Source: Latrodectus hesperus (lineage: Eukaryota; Arthropoda; Arachnida; Araneae; Theridiidae). From it: a stretch of 64,000 bases of DNA. How positions within the stretch are numbered: position 1 is the stretch's first letter; every line of letters starts with the position of its first letter. The stretch lies in the NCBI GenBank assembly GCA_037975125.1, contig JAJQOW010000190.1, positions 1-64,000 of the forward strand. Reading direction: 5' to 3'. Positions 15,021 through 31,183 of the stretch are shown one piece after another. Made by a program: the position numbers and the translations under genes. The notes beneath the pieces are model-generated. The model saw only the letters and a list, made by a program, of their open reading frames with translations. It made no database searches and had not been told where the DNA came from.

Positions 15021-15269
15021 TTACCTAAATATTTACATTTTAAGAATTTATTACTGTTTACTATTAGTAAAATTATCTACAATATATTTTATATATTATT
15101 TTTGAAATTAAATGATATAAAAATGTAGACACTAAATTCTGAGTAAAGCTTACTGTACGGAATTATGTCTCAATTTTTTCATTTACATTCAAGCAATCTA
15201 ATTCTCATTTTGTTCTCTTTTTCTATAAAAAATTATTATATTTATTATGTATATAATAAATATAATACT

Positions 15270-17533
15270 TAGAAACGAAAATGAAGTACATCAATTAAAA
15301 CTTAAATAAATTATATTTAGTTGTGTCTCCTCATTAATTAAAATTTATTTAAAAATTAATTAAAATTTATTTTTTTCAAAAATTAACAAAAACAAGAAAT
15401 TTAAGATTTTTCATAATAATATCTTATAATTTTCTGGAAAAATATGTGCCTCAACATTATAAATTAAAATTTTAAATTTTTAAAATTATATTTTTAATAA
15501 GTTTTGTGTAATTTCTTCAAAATTAAAAATGTATTGTAAATTTTGTTTTTTAAATTAAATGATACAAATAATGATGTTTAAAAAATGTTATGATTCAAAT
15601 ATAAGTAAGCGATTTTTTTAAATTGAATGTACACAGATTTTAACCCATAATAAATTTTTTATTCTAATAGGGCTAAATGAAATTTTGAATTCGATACTAT
15701 TTTTGTGAAATAAAATTGCGTTTTACATCGCTCAAAGTATAATTTTGGCTTGGAGTGAATTATTATACTATATACAGACATACACGCAACTGTCATGTAA
15801 AAACAATGAAAAATTAAATCTGACAAATGGTAAAAAATGCTATTATATTTACAGTTTTTCAAAATAAAAAAAAACCTTGTATATATATGGAAATAAGTTT
15901 GAAATATATCCTGCAAAATATTCTACACTCTATAAACATAATAAACGAAGCATGAAATTTTCCCGAAATTTTAATTTTCATTACGTATTTCGTAGCAATA
16001 TATTTTACTTCACTCTTCAAAGTTTTATTTTTTTAAATTTTTTGTATTTTTGAGAACATAAATATTATTTTCTAATTTCTGTAAAATGTAAAGGATAGAA
16101 TTTAATTTTAAATCGCTTTGTTTGAATATAAAACAAATTTTTATAAAAAAATCAAACTTTTTGATGCAAAAAAAGTGTCCAATGAATTTCCATAAATCCA
16201 TTATAACCCAAAAATTTATTCGGTATGACATTATAATCTTTATAAAACATAATAATGTGAAACATTCTTAAATTTTTTTATATTAAGATAGGAAATAAAA
16301 AGACTTCATGATCACGTATAGAAATCAATTGACTTTGGATTTCCTACTTCTTAGATTTTGCTTAATTCATTTAAATCGATTAAACATTTATAAATATTTT
16401 CATTTCCTTTCCTCTTTAAAATTTCTCCAAATTATGACCTATAAGAAAATACATGCATCAATAATTCATGTAGATGAATTTTGGAAAGAAATCTATTACA
16501 GTCAGAAGAATATTTGGATTATATTCTTATATAATAATTATTAAAATATATTAAAGAATTTTTTATTCATAACTGGAAATAGATGGATGCAGATAACCAG
16601 GTGATTAAAATTATACAGGAAAAAAATTCAAATTATTAGTGATGATTTGAATGCAGAAGTAGAAGTTAGTCACTGGTGTACCAAAAGTTAGTTTTTCGAT
16701 GATTCTTACTCAATCGATATCATGTAGAAGACCTATAAATTTATAACTGAAAAAGAATCCAGGTGTGTTAAATGCGATAAAATATTATTCGATGAGTAAA
16801 CAACATAATACTAAGGACTGAACTTTATTGAAAGAAAACTCTACGTCGTTATAAACATAAAAATAATTGCATTAAATATCACAAACATGTTAAATGATAT
16901 CATTCAAATAAACGGAAAGAAAATATTGAATTCATAACACATTTCAGACCTACTTAAATATTACAATTCTAAGAAAAGTTTGTTACATTTAAATAGAAAA
17001 TAATTTTTAATAACTGTGATGTTGGATTATTAAATGTTCCTGCAAATTGAAAAACAATTCAAAGATGAAATGCATAAAGAAGTTAATATAAAATAATTAC
17101 AAGGCTTTAATCATAATATCTAAAGAAATGTAAGTAATTTAAATTTAACGATTTTTGATATTGTTGTAATTCTCCTTCATCAGATTATTGATTAGAATTT
17201 TGAAAAATTATAATTATTTCATATTATGCATTAAGAAGATGCAATGAAAGAGTTGTAGCACTTTCATTTAAATGTACTTCTTTTCAATAATTCATACAAA
17301 AATACGTTTAAAAACCTATAAGAACAATAAAAATAGGGCACTTAAAATGATTCCATATCATACACTTGAAGGCTTGGTTTTCATCTTGAGCTACAAATTT
17401 AATTTTTTAACTCAAAATGTATTATTTTATTCTTTCAAAGAGTACGCTGATTTTATTTTATAAATAAAATATCGAAGGTGAAAAACTTTCAATAAAATTT
17501 CACAAGTAATATGAAATTTGGCCTAAAATGTTA
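15270..17533. repeat. Segment A, copy 2, with intact element B target
   Basis: Aligns with A1 from about 930 on and with A3. It is the most diverged A copy. The gypsy relic and LTR-like block present in A1 and A3 are not recognisable here. At about 17514-17525 it reads gaaatttggcct straight into segment C, with no element B between, which is the pre-insertion state. Confidence 0.75.
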
Positions 17534-18197
17534 CAAATGCAATTAATGGAAAATAGTTTTACGCTTGAATCACACGTTAAATTAAAATGTGTTTTTTACC
17601 TTTTTTAAAATGTGTTTTAGTAGTAATATTTATTTGGATATCATTCGCATTGAGCAACATGATAGGATAAAGGTCTCCAGAAATGTTGTCCTGAAAATTC
17701 AGTCTCTTCCTGCAGCAATTGACGTTGTAAAACTTGTCAAAATAATATAAAAATAGACTCATTTATCTTTTCAAGGTGGAAGCATGTTTAGTTATATGCT
17801 TATATAATGTTTTCTACCATTATAAGTATACAGCATTTGAATATATAGTTAGAAATTCATAAACTTTAATCAACTGAAATTATTTGTTATTGGCTTTTTG
17901 AAACTATAGACTCTTAAACGAGTTTATTGTTGGTGCTGATGAAGGTATTTAATTTATGCATTTTAATGTTCTATATAGCACTTACATGTTTTGATCATTT
18001 TACATGTATTATGTATCTTTTAAAATATTAGCGAAATTTTAAACCTCAAGCGAAGTATGTTGGTATTTGGAGGAAATTGGAGCGTCCTTAATACGGTACT
18101 TCAAAGCCAGAATTTAAATATTTTAATGAAAAAAATCATAACTCACATAAAGCTCTGGATTAAATTGTCCGCAAAGTCTACTCTCATTTGTAATTTT
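17534..18197. repeat. Segment C, copy 2
   Basis: Matches 30841-31171 plus 35894-36180, and 58985-59600, including ttggatatcattcg-type and acttgtcaaaat stretches. It lacks the SINE1 seen in copies 3 and 4 and instead carries a SINE2 at its end. No gene seen. Confidence 0.6.
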
Positions 18198-18371
18198 CCG
18201 AGGTGGCAGCCGAATGAGTAGCGTTCTTGCTTTCGGTTCAACAGTTCGTGGGTTCGTATCCCACCTTGGGCATGGATGTTTATAGTGGTTCGGAATTCAC
18301 TTTAAACCGTAAGTCCCGGTCTTATTAGCCCTCATGTACAAAAAATGACCGTTGAGCGACAAGCAAACAAA
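18198..18371 (+). mobile_element. SINE2 (tRNA-derived)
   Basis: The 5' head carries tRNA-like pol III boxes: a box A-like region around tggcagccgaatgagtagcg and a B box within gtgggttcgtatcccacc. The 3' part ends in an A-rich acaagcaaacaaac tail. It interrupts segment C where the paralogue near 36140 reads straight through. The flanks catttgtaattt and cataagtagttt look like diverged target copies. Three more copies are in the window. Confidence 0.85.
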
Positions 18372-22128
<3,757 letters not shown>

Positions 22129-22194
22129 TTATAGAAATTCACAGCTTTAAATACAACTGCAAGCAAATCATCAATATTCAGCATAGTCATTGGG

Positions 22195-23319
22195 TTTAAA
22201 AGAAATAAGAATTTTACTTTTTCACAAAGTAACCTTGCAGGTATATTTAAAAATCACTATTAATATTGTGTGTATGTAATCTGGAATCATATAGGGATAA
22301 TTATTAATTTGCATTCGTTACCTGTATTAAGTATTAGAAATTTCTCGAAAAAACACATAGCTTACTTTTTACATAAAGTAATTCTTTAGAAATCATCCAC
22401 AGTGCACATGCAACCTTTATCTTATATTTTAAAATAATTTTAACAAGTTTTTATTATTATTGCAAATATTTGCATTATTATTGGATTATTATTGCAAACA
22501 TATATATTATTTTTTTATTTACAAAAGATTCCATAATTTTAATTAAAAGTAGAATGGATTTCTGAGTTATATTCTTTTAATTTCACATCATTTTTTTATA
22601 AATTTTTGTTCCTGATAACTATTATTTCTCATATTATTATTATATTTTAATAGAAGACTATTAGAAAACTATTATTCGAAAACTATATTTTAAACTAAAT
22701 AACAATATTTATTTAAAGATATTACTGAAAAGATTTGCTTAATAATAACTAGAACTTTCCGACAATATTTTAATAGGCATGGAATGTCAACTGGTGTTCT
22801 ATTTCAATATTTCTGCAAAAAGAGACAAAAAGTTTTCTAATCAAATTACTTCTCCTAACATCAAAAAAAGTTTGTTTCTTTTTCTTTGTATGTGTTTTTT
22901 TAAAATTGAAGTTAATAAACTTCATCACCAATTTCATTACTTGAAAAATTTCTTCTCAAAATGTGCAATTACATACTGCTTCATGATTAATAAAGCAGTG
23001 GTAAGTAAGGCTTTATTCATCAGGAATTATACATAAGGCCCATGATTACTTTTTCTTTCTAAAAGGCAAAAATACCCCAATTGTTCCACCTGTCATATTC
23101 TTCGCTCAGCTAGTTGAAATTTAGACATTTTTTTCTTATGGAAATTGATATCGAAAACTATTTCAAACTTACTGACGGAGAATTTATGTTAAGGTAAAAA
23201 TCATGGTGCTTCTTAAAAGAAAGATTTCGAAGCATTTTTGCTCCATTTGTACAATCTCAGTGCTACTTTAGTTTTCTATAAATGTACCCATTAGTTAGAG
23301 TCTTACTTTTAAAATTTTT
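22195..23319. repeat. Partial segment D plus 40616-41170-like piece
   Basis: About 22253-22858 matches 23827-24435 and 46384-46990 closely and in direct orientation. The following 22861-23319 matches 40616-41170. No gene is supported; a plus-strand 85-codon frame at 22779 is not kept in the paralogues. Confidence 0.65.
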
Positions 23320-23329
23320 TTACCTATCT

Positions 23330-23568
23330 CTAATAAGGCAAGATAATAAATAATAAGCATCAAGTGTATCGTCAATCCTAGGAAGAGGGTAACTATCTTT
23401 TTTAGTGATGTTGTTTAACCGACGATAGTCAACGCAGAATCGGGTAGAACCATCTTTCTTCCGAACTAAAACAATAGGCGAAGCCCAAGGACTCTCTGAT
23501 GGCTCAATAATGTCATTCTGCTGCATTTCCATCAGAAGATTGTCCACCTCTTCCTGCTTAGCGAATTG
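23330..23568 (-). pseudogene. Ty3/gypsy reverse transcriptase fragment
   Basis: One open minus-strand stretch carries typical gypsy RT sequence: KQEEVDNLL, then GxIxPSxSPWASP-like sequence ([20 protein letters not shown]), then [10 protein letters not shown] and [12 protein letters not shown]. This is the start of the RT fingers. The catalytic YVDD region is absent because sequence after DTLDA is unrelated. It is an isolated fragment with no LTRs beside it and is absent from the paralogous D2 region. Upstream and downstream there is only A+T-rich repeat. Confidence 0.85.
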
Positions 23569-24544
23569 CTACATTATAGTAATTTAAGGTAAAACTTCCT
23601 TGCAATAATTTATTCTGAAATTTGAAAATATTATGGTTTTGTATTTTTGAAGCTTCATATTTGCAACAAAATATACAGAAAATTTTAAATTGTGATTGAA
23701 ATTTGTAGTAAGTATTAACTTTATTTTTTTTATTTTGTTTATCATCGTTATGTTTATCATCGTATTATTTGTCTAATGATTATCTTCATAGTTACTCCAA
23801 AGGATATAAAACTAGATTGCTTATAATCACTATTAATATTGTGTGTATGTAATCTGGAATCATATAAGGATTATTATTAATTTGCATTAGTTACCTGTAT
23901 TAAGTATTAGAAATTTCTCGAAAAAACACATAGCTTACTTTTTACATAAAGAAATTCTTTAGAAATCATCCACAGTGCACATGCAACCTTTATCTTATAT
24001 TTTAAAATAATTTTAACAAGTTTTTATTATTATTGCAAATATTTGCATTATTATTACATTATTATTGCAAACATATATATAATTTTTTTATTTACAAAAG
24101 ATTCCATAATTTTAATTAAAAGTAGAATGGATTTCTGAGTTATATTCTTTAAATTTCACATCAATTTTTTTATAAATTTTTGTTCCTGATAACTATTATT
24201 TCTCATATTATAATTATATTTTAATAGAAGACTATTAGAAAACTATTATTCGAAAACTATATTTGAAACTAAATAACAATACTTATTTAAAGATATTACT
24301 GAAAAGATTTGCTTAATAATAACTAGAACTTTTCGACAATATTTTAATAGGCATGGAATGTCAACTGTTGTTCTATTTCAATTATTCTGCAACAAGAGAC
24401 AATAAGTTTTCTAATCAAATTACTTCTCCTAACAAATCCCTCCAAATTACTTCACCTAATTTGAATTAGTTCACAGAATTAATCATTTGGAAATTCTTGA
24501 GTAAACATATATTTAACCTCTGAACATATTTATTTTTATGATTG

Positions 24545-24555
<11 letters not shown>

Positions 24556-24578
<23 letters not shown>

Positions 24579-24579
24579 A
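24556..24579. repeat. Short (TA)n tract
   Basis: About 12 TA units. The paralogous site at 47114-47197 has about 42 units. Confidence 0.95.
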
Positions 24580-24939
24580 TGTTTTCTTAGAAAAAAATCT
24601 AAGATGTGCTTAAATGGCTGAAAAAACTTTTTATTTATTTCAATTAATTTAATGTTAATCAATTTATAATATTGAAATATTTTTTACTAGTATTGTTGAA
24701 ATATTATGTGCATAAAATTTTAGAATATTTCAACGGAATTTTCGAAAATTGCAAATAACTTACAACAGCCCCAACCTAAATGTTTCAACACTTAAAATTG
24801 TTCGCAATAACAAGTGATGTTTAAAAACTTTCTTAAATATTTGGCTAATTCTGAAAATTTTCATTTTTTTTAAATATAATTATAAAATATTTACAGGAAT
24901 ATATTTTTTCACATATTTTTTGATACTTCACATTAACTT

Positions 24940-24987
24940 CCAAAACATTTTATTGAAAGGAAAGATTCTTTCAATAAAATGTTTTGG
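24940..24987. repeat. Perfect 20-bp hairpin
   Basis: CCAAAACATTTTATTGAAAG (24940-24959) is the exact reverse complement of 24968-24987, with an 8-nt loop gaaagatt. The paralogue near 47537-47584 keeps it with one mismatch. It lies inside the left arm of the larger D inverted repeat. Confidence 0.95.
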
Positions 24988-25219
24988 ATTCTTTCGATTT
25001 TCCCATCAGCATTACACTAAAAGATTTTACTTAAGAAATTACCTTTAAGCTAATAAAACTGTCCTATTTTTCTTCTACTTCCAGATAACACATATACACA
25101 ATTTAATTTTTTATGTACATCAGGCAAGATTACTAGATGAAACAATAAATTCTAATTTCTTTAAAACTTGGTGACTATGTTGAATACTTAGAGTTTGCTA
25201 TCATTTGTATTTAATGCGA

Positions 25220-25399
25220 TTGGTTTGATTTGCTTGTCGCTCAACGGTCATTTTTTCAACACGAGTGCTTATTAGACTAAGACCTACGGTTTAAAGTGAA
25301 TTCCAAACCACTATAAACATTCATGCCCAAGGTGGGATTTGAACCCACGAACTGTCGAACCGAAGGCAAGAGCGCTAACCATTCGGCTGTTACCTCGGC
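25220..25399 (-). mobile_element. SINE2, minus strand, with 14-bp target duplication
   Basis: A 180-bp tRNA-derived SINE. The B box is at 25334-25346 read on the minus strand, and the A-rich tail is at the left end. The perfect target copies tgtatttaatgcga are at 25206-25219 and 25400-25413. The plus-strand frame starting MPKVGFEPTN is a by-product of the tRNA head and not a gene. Confidence 0.95.
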
Positions 25400-27282
25400 T
25401 GTATTTAATGCGAAGGGATTCTGGAAATCTTGTGCTGAAGATAGACTAGTTAGCCGACCAATGTTTAAGTTGATCGGAGCCCTAAAAATAGACAAGATTT
25501 CATAAAAAATTTTCTAATTTCAATTTTAAAATTAAAGAAAAATGAAATGTATATTAGGTTTTTGAATATATATAATTAAATTTCAATCTAGGATTGTTTA
25601 AGGAAAGAAATTCTGAGAGAGGCTGTGTTAAAAGAAATAAAAACTTTTAGTGTAATGCTGATATTAAAAATAAAAAATCATTAAGTCTTTCCTTTCAATG
25701 AAATATTTTGCAATGTAATACTCAGTATCTAAAAATATTTTTCCTGTAAATGTTTTAAAGCTATATGTTAAACAAAAATATGAAAATTTTCAGAACTAGC
25801 CAAATTTTTTTAAGCAAGTTTCTAAACTTATTTTGTTTTAACATTTAGGTTGGGGCTATTGTAGGTCTTTTCAATTTCATAAAAACTCCATTAAAATATA
25901 GTAAATTTTTATATACATATTTTTCAAACAATACTAGAAAAAAATATGAATATTATAATTTGATAAAAAAAACTTAGCACTAAATTAGTTTAAATTAAAA
26001 TTTCTTTTTGCCTCTTAAACACATCTTGAAAATATTTCTAGAAAAAAATCATGTACAAATTTATAATTTTACGGTATTAATTAATAGAACATTCTTAAAA
26101 TGAACATATAGCTTATTCTCTCTATGTTAATGTAAATATGTCCAAGTCAGCCACATCGTACAAGTAACTTATATATTATTATTTTTATCAGCTTATTTAT
26201 AAATTGGTAATTATATGAATTCTCTATTTTCACTTATAACATAATATATTGGAATTCATGATGGTTATTGATTTAAACACGAAGTTTCAAAGCTCAGTGT
26301 GACTCTCATTGTGACAAATAAGTTCCTTGCTTGACAATTCTAGTGTTTGAAAACCTTTTAAATATTTGGACATTCAAAATGATCTCAAATTTATGTTTTC
26401 AGAATAACGAAATGATGTTACAATTGTTATTGGAGATGCACCTTAGGTATCGGAAAAGATTCAGAACACCCTTAGTTACCTTCTTGTAAAATTTGTTGGC
26501 GAACAATTTTTTGAATGATTTCTGATAGTTTTGGGCATCAAAAATTGGCTTTATTTTTGATTATTTTTTTGGCTCTATACAAACAAGAAATGCTTTTAAA
26601 GTTTCATATTTTCTCAAACATGCAATTTTCTGATTCTCTTTTTCGATGTATTGATAAAAGAGATTTATTAACATTCAATTGTCTGTTTCGTTTCTTCACG
26701 ATTCTCAAGTCTCTCTTATGTTTTATGTTCAAAATGTAAAATTTAAGTTTTGTGCACAACTTTAGTTTAAAAACATAAATTTTTTGATGCAATTTAAAGT
26801 ATAAACTGAAATCAAAAACAATTAAAATTAAAACTGATAATATGCAAATGTAAAAAAGTAAATAAAAATAATGTTTGAAAATATATATTTATGTATGAAT
26901 ATCAATCCGAATTGATAAATTAAAGTTATTCCGAAAGACGACGTTTTATAATCAGTATAATCTCCTAGACTAGTAATGATGTAAAAAAAAGTTAATTTTT
27001 CTATCTTTTATTTTATTAAAATGTTTTTTAATCTGAAAGTTACTTAAAACAATTTTTCTACAAATATTGTAATATTAAATATCAAACTGAAATTTAGACT
27101 AAACGCTATTTAGTCTAGATATTAATATCTATTGCTAACATGAAATTATTTAATGTGTTACTATAATTAGCAATCGTAGGATTTTACTGCATAAATTGAA
27201 ATTAAAAAAAAATATTCAATTGAAAATTTATTCGTCTCGTTTTTTTACCACAATTTTGTATATACACAAAATTAATTTAAAT

Positions 27283-27441
27283 TTCTAAATGAAATTTTTG
27301 AAACTTTTGAAATATTTGTAAAATGTCCGTGGTATAAATGGCTTACTACATATTCTGTTAAAAGAAAATTGTCAGAAAATAATTTTTTGTGCAAGTAAGA
27401 ATATTGATTTAATAATCTGTTTCGTTTGAGGCATAAAGAAT
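27283..27441. repeat. Inverted fragment of segment H between two breakpoints
   Basis: Read on the minus strand, these about 159 bp match 43095-43240 (shared taacagaatatgtagtaa and cacgcacat-like stretches). It is inserted between the end of D1 and the truncated 3' end of element B copy 2. Confidence 0.7.
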
Positions 27442-28296
27442 AGTGTAGACTTCGTCCCATAGTATATTTATACAATTCAGGATATGATCAGGAGAAGCTT
27501 GGTTTCCATGGCATTTAAGACAGAGTGGGAAGGTCTTGTTACCCGCTACAAAAGTGAGGCATTTTCGGTGGCCAGAGGCGAGACATGCAAGGCAAGTGCT
27601 GCATTTCTTATCACAGGAAAGAGCCAAAGAAAGTCCCGGCTTTCTACCCTTGTAGTAGTGGTGAGTCAAAGGTACCTGCCAATTGGTTTTAAACTGGGCT
27701 TTTCTCAGGTAGAAGAGTTAAAGGTAGGAAAGAGCGGAAGAAGAAGGAGCAGGATGACCTGAGGCCTCCTTTGCTAAAGTGTGTGCTATTTTATTGCCTC
27801 CAATATCGTCGCGAGACGGGATCCATTGCTAATAGATATTACGCGGAAGGGAGACAACTTTAAGCTTGTGTAGAATGGAAAGGCTTGTTTGGTCTCACAA
27901 GCAAGTCCATTGTCTTCTGGTATGGAGAGTTTGTAAGTCTGCATCGAAAAGTACTTTTTCTGAAGGACAACTGCGTTTCAAGCCAGTAATGATGCGTGCA
28001 GGATTCAATTGGGCTTATTCTAATTTTTCCAGATTGGAATTAGAAGGAATACAGTAGATTGGGAAGCCCTATTCTAAAATAAGCCTAATGAGTGCTAGGT
28101 AGGTAGTTCTAATGGTAGTTGCATCCAAAACCCAGTCTCTACCAGCAGTGTATTTCAGGATGCGTAATCGTTTCCTGGCTTTCAAGGCAATGCATTTGAT
28201 ATGTTTGTTGCATGCAAATTCCGGGTCTAGAATGAATCCCAAGTATTTTAGATCTTTCTCGTAAGTAAATTTCTGATGATTAAATATCAAAGAAGG

Positions 28297-29202
28297 TTAA
28301 TATTGGTATAAATGCTTATCTTTAGTAAAGAAGGTGGTAATTGATTTGGATGCATTAAAACTCAACCTGAGCTCCGCCACAAACTCAGAAAGTGCCTCCA
28401 AAGAACTGTTAATCCCAGACTCTATCTCAGGAATGGAGATTCCAGAGCTCCAGAGAACTATGTCAGCAGCAATAATTCCAATGCGAGTTTCAGGAGAGAT
28501 CGTCCTCTCAATACCAGTCAAATAGAAGGAAAAAAGAGTTGGGCTGAGAACAGTTCCCGGGGGAACACCTTTCCCAAGTTAAGAAGTCTTTGAGAAGAAT
28601 CTGTTATATTTAACCCTTGTATACCTCTGATGGAGATAATCAGAAATACAAGCCAATGTATTACCTCGGATATTAAATGTATTATACAGTTTAATGATGA
28701 GTTTACGCTTCTAAACTCGGTGGAAAGCATTTGACAGGTCTAATAAAGCCACAACACTGTGATTAGTAGGTTTAATTTTCTGGGAATCCCTGATGGTTTG
28801 AGCAAAAAGTAAAACTTGATCAATGTTGCTGTGGCCCTTACGAAACCCATACTGTTGATCAGGGAGAAGTTTATTTTCATCCAGAAAAAAACAAAGTCTA
28901 ATCCAAATCATTTTTTCTATAATTTTACTAGTAGTACAAGTTAGAGCAATCGGTCTGAAGTCCACGGGGGAGTAAAAATTTTTGTTCAGCTTTTTAACTG
29001 GAATAATGATGGCATTTTTGCATTCCTGGGGGAATCTGCCTTTGGTCCACAAAGAATTAAAAATGTCAAGGTGTCTAATTTTTCCCATCCATCCCAGGTT
29101 TTCAAGCATAAAACCATGGATACCGTCCGGGCCAGGAGATTTGCTAAGATCAAGGAAGGACATTGTCAAAAATAATTCATGGATAGAAAAGTGAGCTGTC
29201 AT
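28297..29202 (-). pseudogene. Element B reverse transcriptase, copy 2
   Basis: The same RT as 5523-6488, now in two open pieces (29202-28711 and 28521-28297). Between them a TAG replaces the Trp after NAFHRV, a TAA replaces a Gln before LGKG, and motif B reads VPPG in place of VPQG. Motif C is IAADIVLW. These extra lesions, absent from copy 1 or 3, arose after the copies separated. Confidence 0.85.
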
Positions 29203-29773
29203 AGAAAAATCACCAAATTCAGAGCTACGACAGCTATGTAAAATATTCCTTGCTTTACACCAAAAAGGTTTGTCTTCGTTGGTTAAGTTGAACCTGCTTA
29301 TTTGTTGGCAATAGGTAGCAAGTCTATTGGCAGCAGATTGATCGTTCTTAAATAGTTGCCCATTATAATCTTTGACTGAGTTGCACTCCCCGAATGTTGA
29401 TGCCCTTAACTACTATTCAAAGTTTTGGATTGAGAGTTCTCACGTCAATTTGATTACAAATTTTGCTCCATCTAGATCTTTTTAAATGGGTATATGCTAA
29501 TTTAATTTCTGTATTAATTTTATTGATCTTAGATTTAGAACCATTCTCCTTACGATTGCCAGTTTCAAGAAGATGTTTTATTTTCTTGAGAAGAGGCTCC
29601 AGAGTAGTAGAATCCTGATTTAAATCAGGAATATGACGTTTCACAATACCTCTAGAAATAAAAGCTTTAGCATGCTTAAGAATAATTTCTTTGAAAATCT
29701 GCCAGGAATTGTTTAGAGAGTTATTAAATTTCAGAGAAGCCAGGTCACTATCTACTGAGTTTCTAAAAGAGGT

Positions 29774-30478
29774 TCAGTTGCCTCTCTTGATGTTTAAGAA
29801 TTTTTCATTGGAGTTGAAGACTTTTTGTCTCTTATTGAATTCTATAATGATAGGCAGATGATCACTTGCAATGTTATCCAGTGTTGACCACAAACATTGC
29901 GGGAATAACTCTGTACTGGTCATGGCTGTGTCTGACTCCTCGGATGAGTTATACCTAAAGGAACTGTGGGTGGCCGTTCCACTATTGAGGATCATAAAAT
30001 TACAGTCATCAGCCAACTGAAGAACTTCAGATCCTCTATAATTAATACTGGAGCAATCCCAGATGGTATGTTTAGCATTCAAGTCGCCGAGAATGATGGA
30101 ATCTTTGTCAATGATGTTAAAGAGACTATCCGGTAGCCGGTTTTGGTTAGGCGGATGGTAAACGTTGAAAATGTTTATGGGTTTCCCTCTCCATGTAATT
30201 TTTATACCCTTGATTTCGTGGTCAGAGCTTTCAAAAGCGGTGGTGCAAATGCTTTCGTATTTGATGTTTCGAATAAAGAAGGGCAAGCCTCCACCTCTCG
30301 AATTAGGTCTATCCTTCCTGTAAATGTAGTATCCATTATGTCTAAGAGTTGTATTCATCCTTAACAAAGTTTTCTGAATGGCAATTATCTGGATGTCATT
30401 AGTTTTTGCAATTTTCAATAATTGATTCAATTTGACCCCAGTAGCCAAAGTTGACATTCCATTAATATTGCACTGCAA
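29774..30478 (-). pseudogene. Element B endonuclease, best-preserved copy
   Basis: The one intact frame covers an apurinic-endonuclease-like domain of 234 codons. Seen in order: NINGM (residues 4-8; usual QWNIRG with Trp replaced by Cys), AIQKTLL (usual IQET, catalytic Glu replaced by Lys), GDLNAKHTIWDC near residue 131, and ASDHLPI near residue 205. The Glu to Lys change should abolish metal binding. The frame is preceded by a TAA ten codons upstream of the track start and ends at a TGA where copy 1 still has TGG. No ORF1 precedes it; only about 350 bp of 5' region is present. The domain nicks the target in living LINEs. Confidence 0.82.
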
Positions 30479-30838
30479 TATCTTACAGGTTTATAAAGCA
30501 AAGGGAGATAATTGAAGACTTTTCGAACGCGATTCTCTTCCTAAACCTCGAGTTCATCCCTGTTTATCCTGCACAACGGACGATGCAGTATCGATATCAC
30601 TTGTCAACTGACTCATAAGGAGAAGAAGTGCAGCTTCTGCAGTCAAGAGCACGGTGAAGAAGAAGACTGTCTTTGTTTCATGCTTGTTAGTATTAGCTGG
30701 GTATTATGGAGTGGCCTTCATGCGTTGGTTGACCCTACCAGGAGTAAAAATTCATGACATACTTACCCCACTCCTCCCAGGAACACCCCCTTGCCACTGT
30801 GAGACCTCTAACAGAACTAAGGGAGAAATTTGGCCTTA

Positions 30839-31183
30839 AATGTTGCAAATGCTATTAATGGGAAAACGTTTTACGCTTAATGCACACGATAAATGAAATT
30901 TTCTCTTCACATAATTATTAGTAATATTCATTTGGATGTCAAACGAATTGGAAAAGATGATATGATAAAGGTCTCTAGAATAGATGTTTTATATAAAATT
31001 CCGTCTGTTCTTGTCGCGTTTGACGATGTAAAACTTGTCAAAATGAAAAGAAAAAAAAATTAGTCTCATTTATCTTTTCAAGCCGGAACTTAATTTACTT
31101 ATATGTTTATATAATGTCTACTACCAATAAAATTATACAATATTTCAAAATATAGTTGGAATTGTGAACATTTCAACCTTCGT
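30839..31183. repeat. Segment C, copy 3, left part and target copy
   Basis: Matches 58985-59333 almost exactly up to the jockey insertion. The bases 31172-31183 (ttcaaccttcgt) are the left target-site copy. Confidence 0.9.

Larger units (their letters stand above)
23827..27282. repeat. Segment D, copy 1
   Basis: Nearly identical to 46384-49881, including a SINE2 insertion and its target copies, so this is a recent duplication of about 3.5 kb. It contains a long imperfect inverted repeat (about 24690-25030 against 25645-25930), a 20-bp perfect hairpin and a (TA)n tract. The homology with D2 stops at 27282. The 23569-23826 stretch before it is A+T-rich without features. Confidence 0.9.
27442..30828 (-). 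mobile_element. Element B copy 2: dead LINE, 3' end truncated
   Basis: Minus-strand order: 5' region (about 30828-30480), endonuclease (30478-29774), linker (29644-29417), RT (29202-28297), thumb (28290-28069), RNase H remnant, Cys/His tail to 27442. The last part of the tail (the FLTVNGFLHLV end seen in copy 1), the 3' UTR and the left target copy are missing, replaced by inverted H sequence. The 5' border with target copy gaaatttggcct (about 30829-30838) is kept. It has the same alanine in motif C, the RNase H deletion and the stop after YQY. Confidence 0.88.

Noticed and set aside
18198..18280. A possible tRNA gene in the SINE heads
   Set aside because: The box A/B regions are there, but the acceptor stem cannot be formed cleanly and each is continuous with a SINE body and target duplications.
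25323..25505. PKVGFEPTN-type frame (also at 47918)
   Set aside because: It is the translation of the tRNA-like head of SINE2 in the reverse orientation.
30654..30839. 61-codon plus-strand frame with a signal-peptide-like start, repeated at 58802-58987
   Set aside because: It begins with GTG, has no upstream promoter or splice context, and lies antisense in the 5' region of element B. The repeat at 58802 is explained by duplication of the element.
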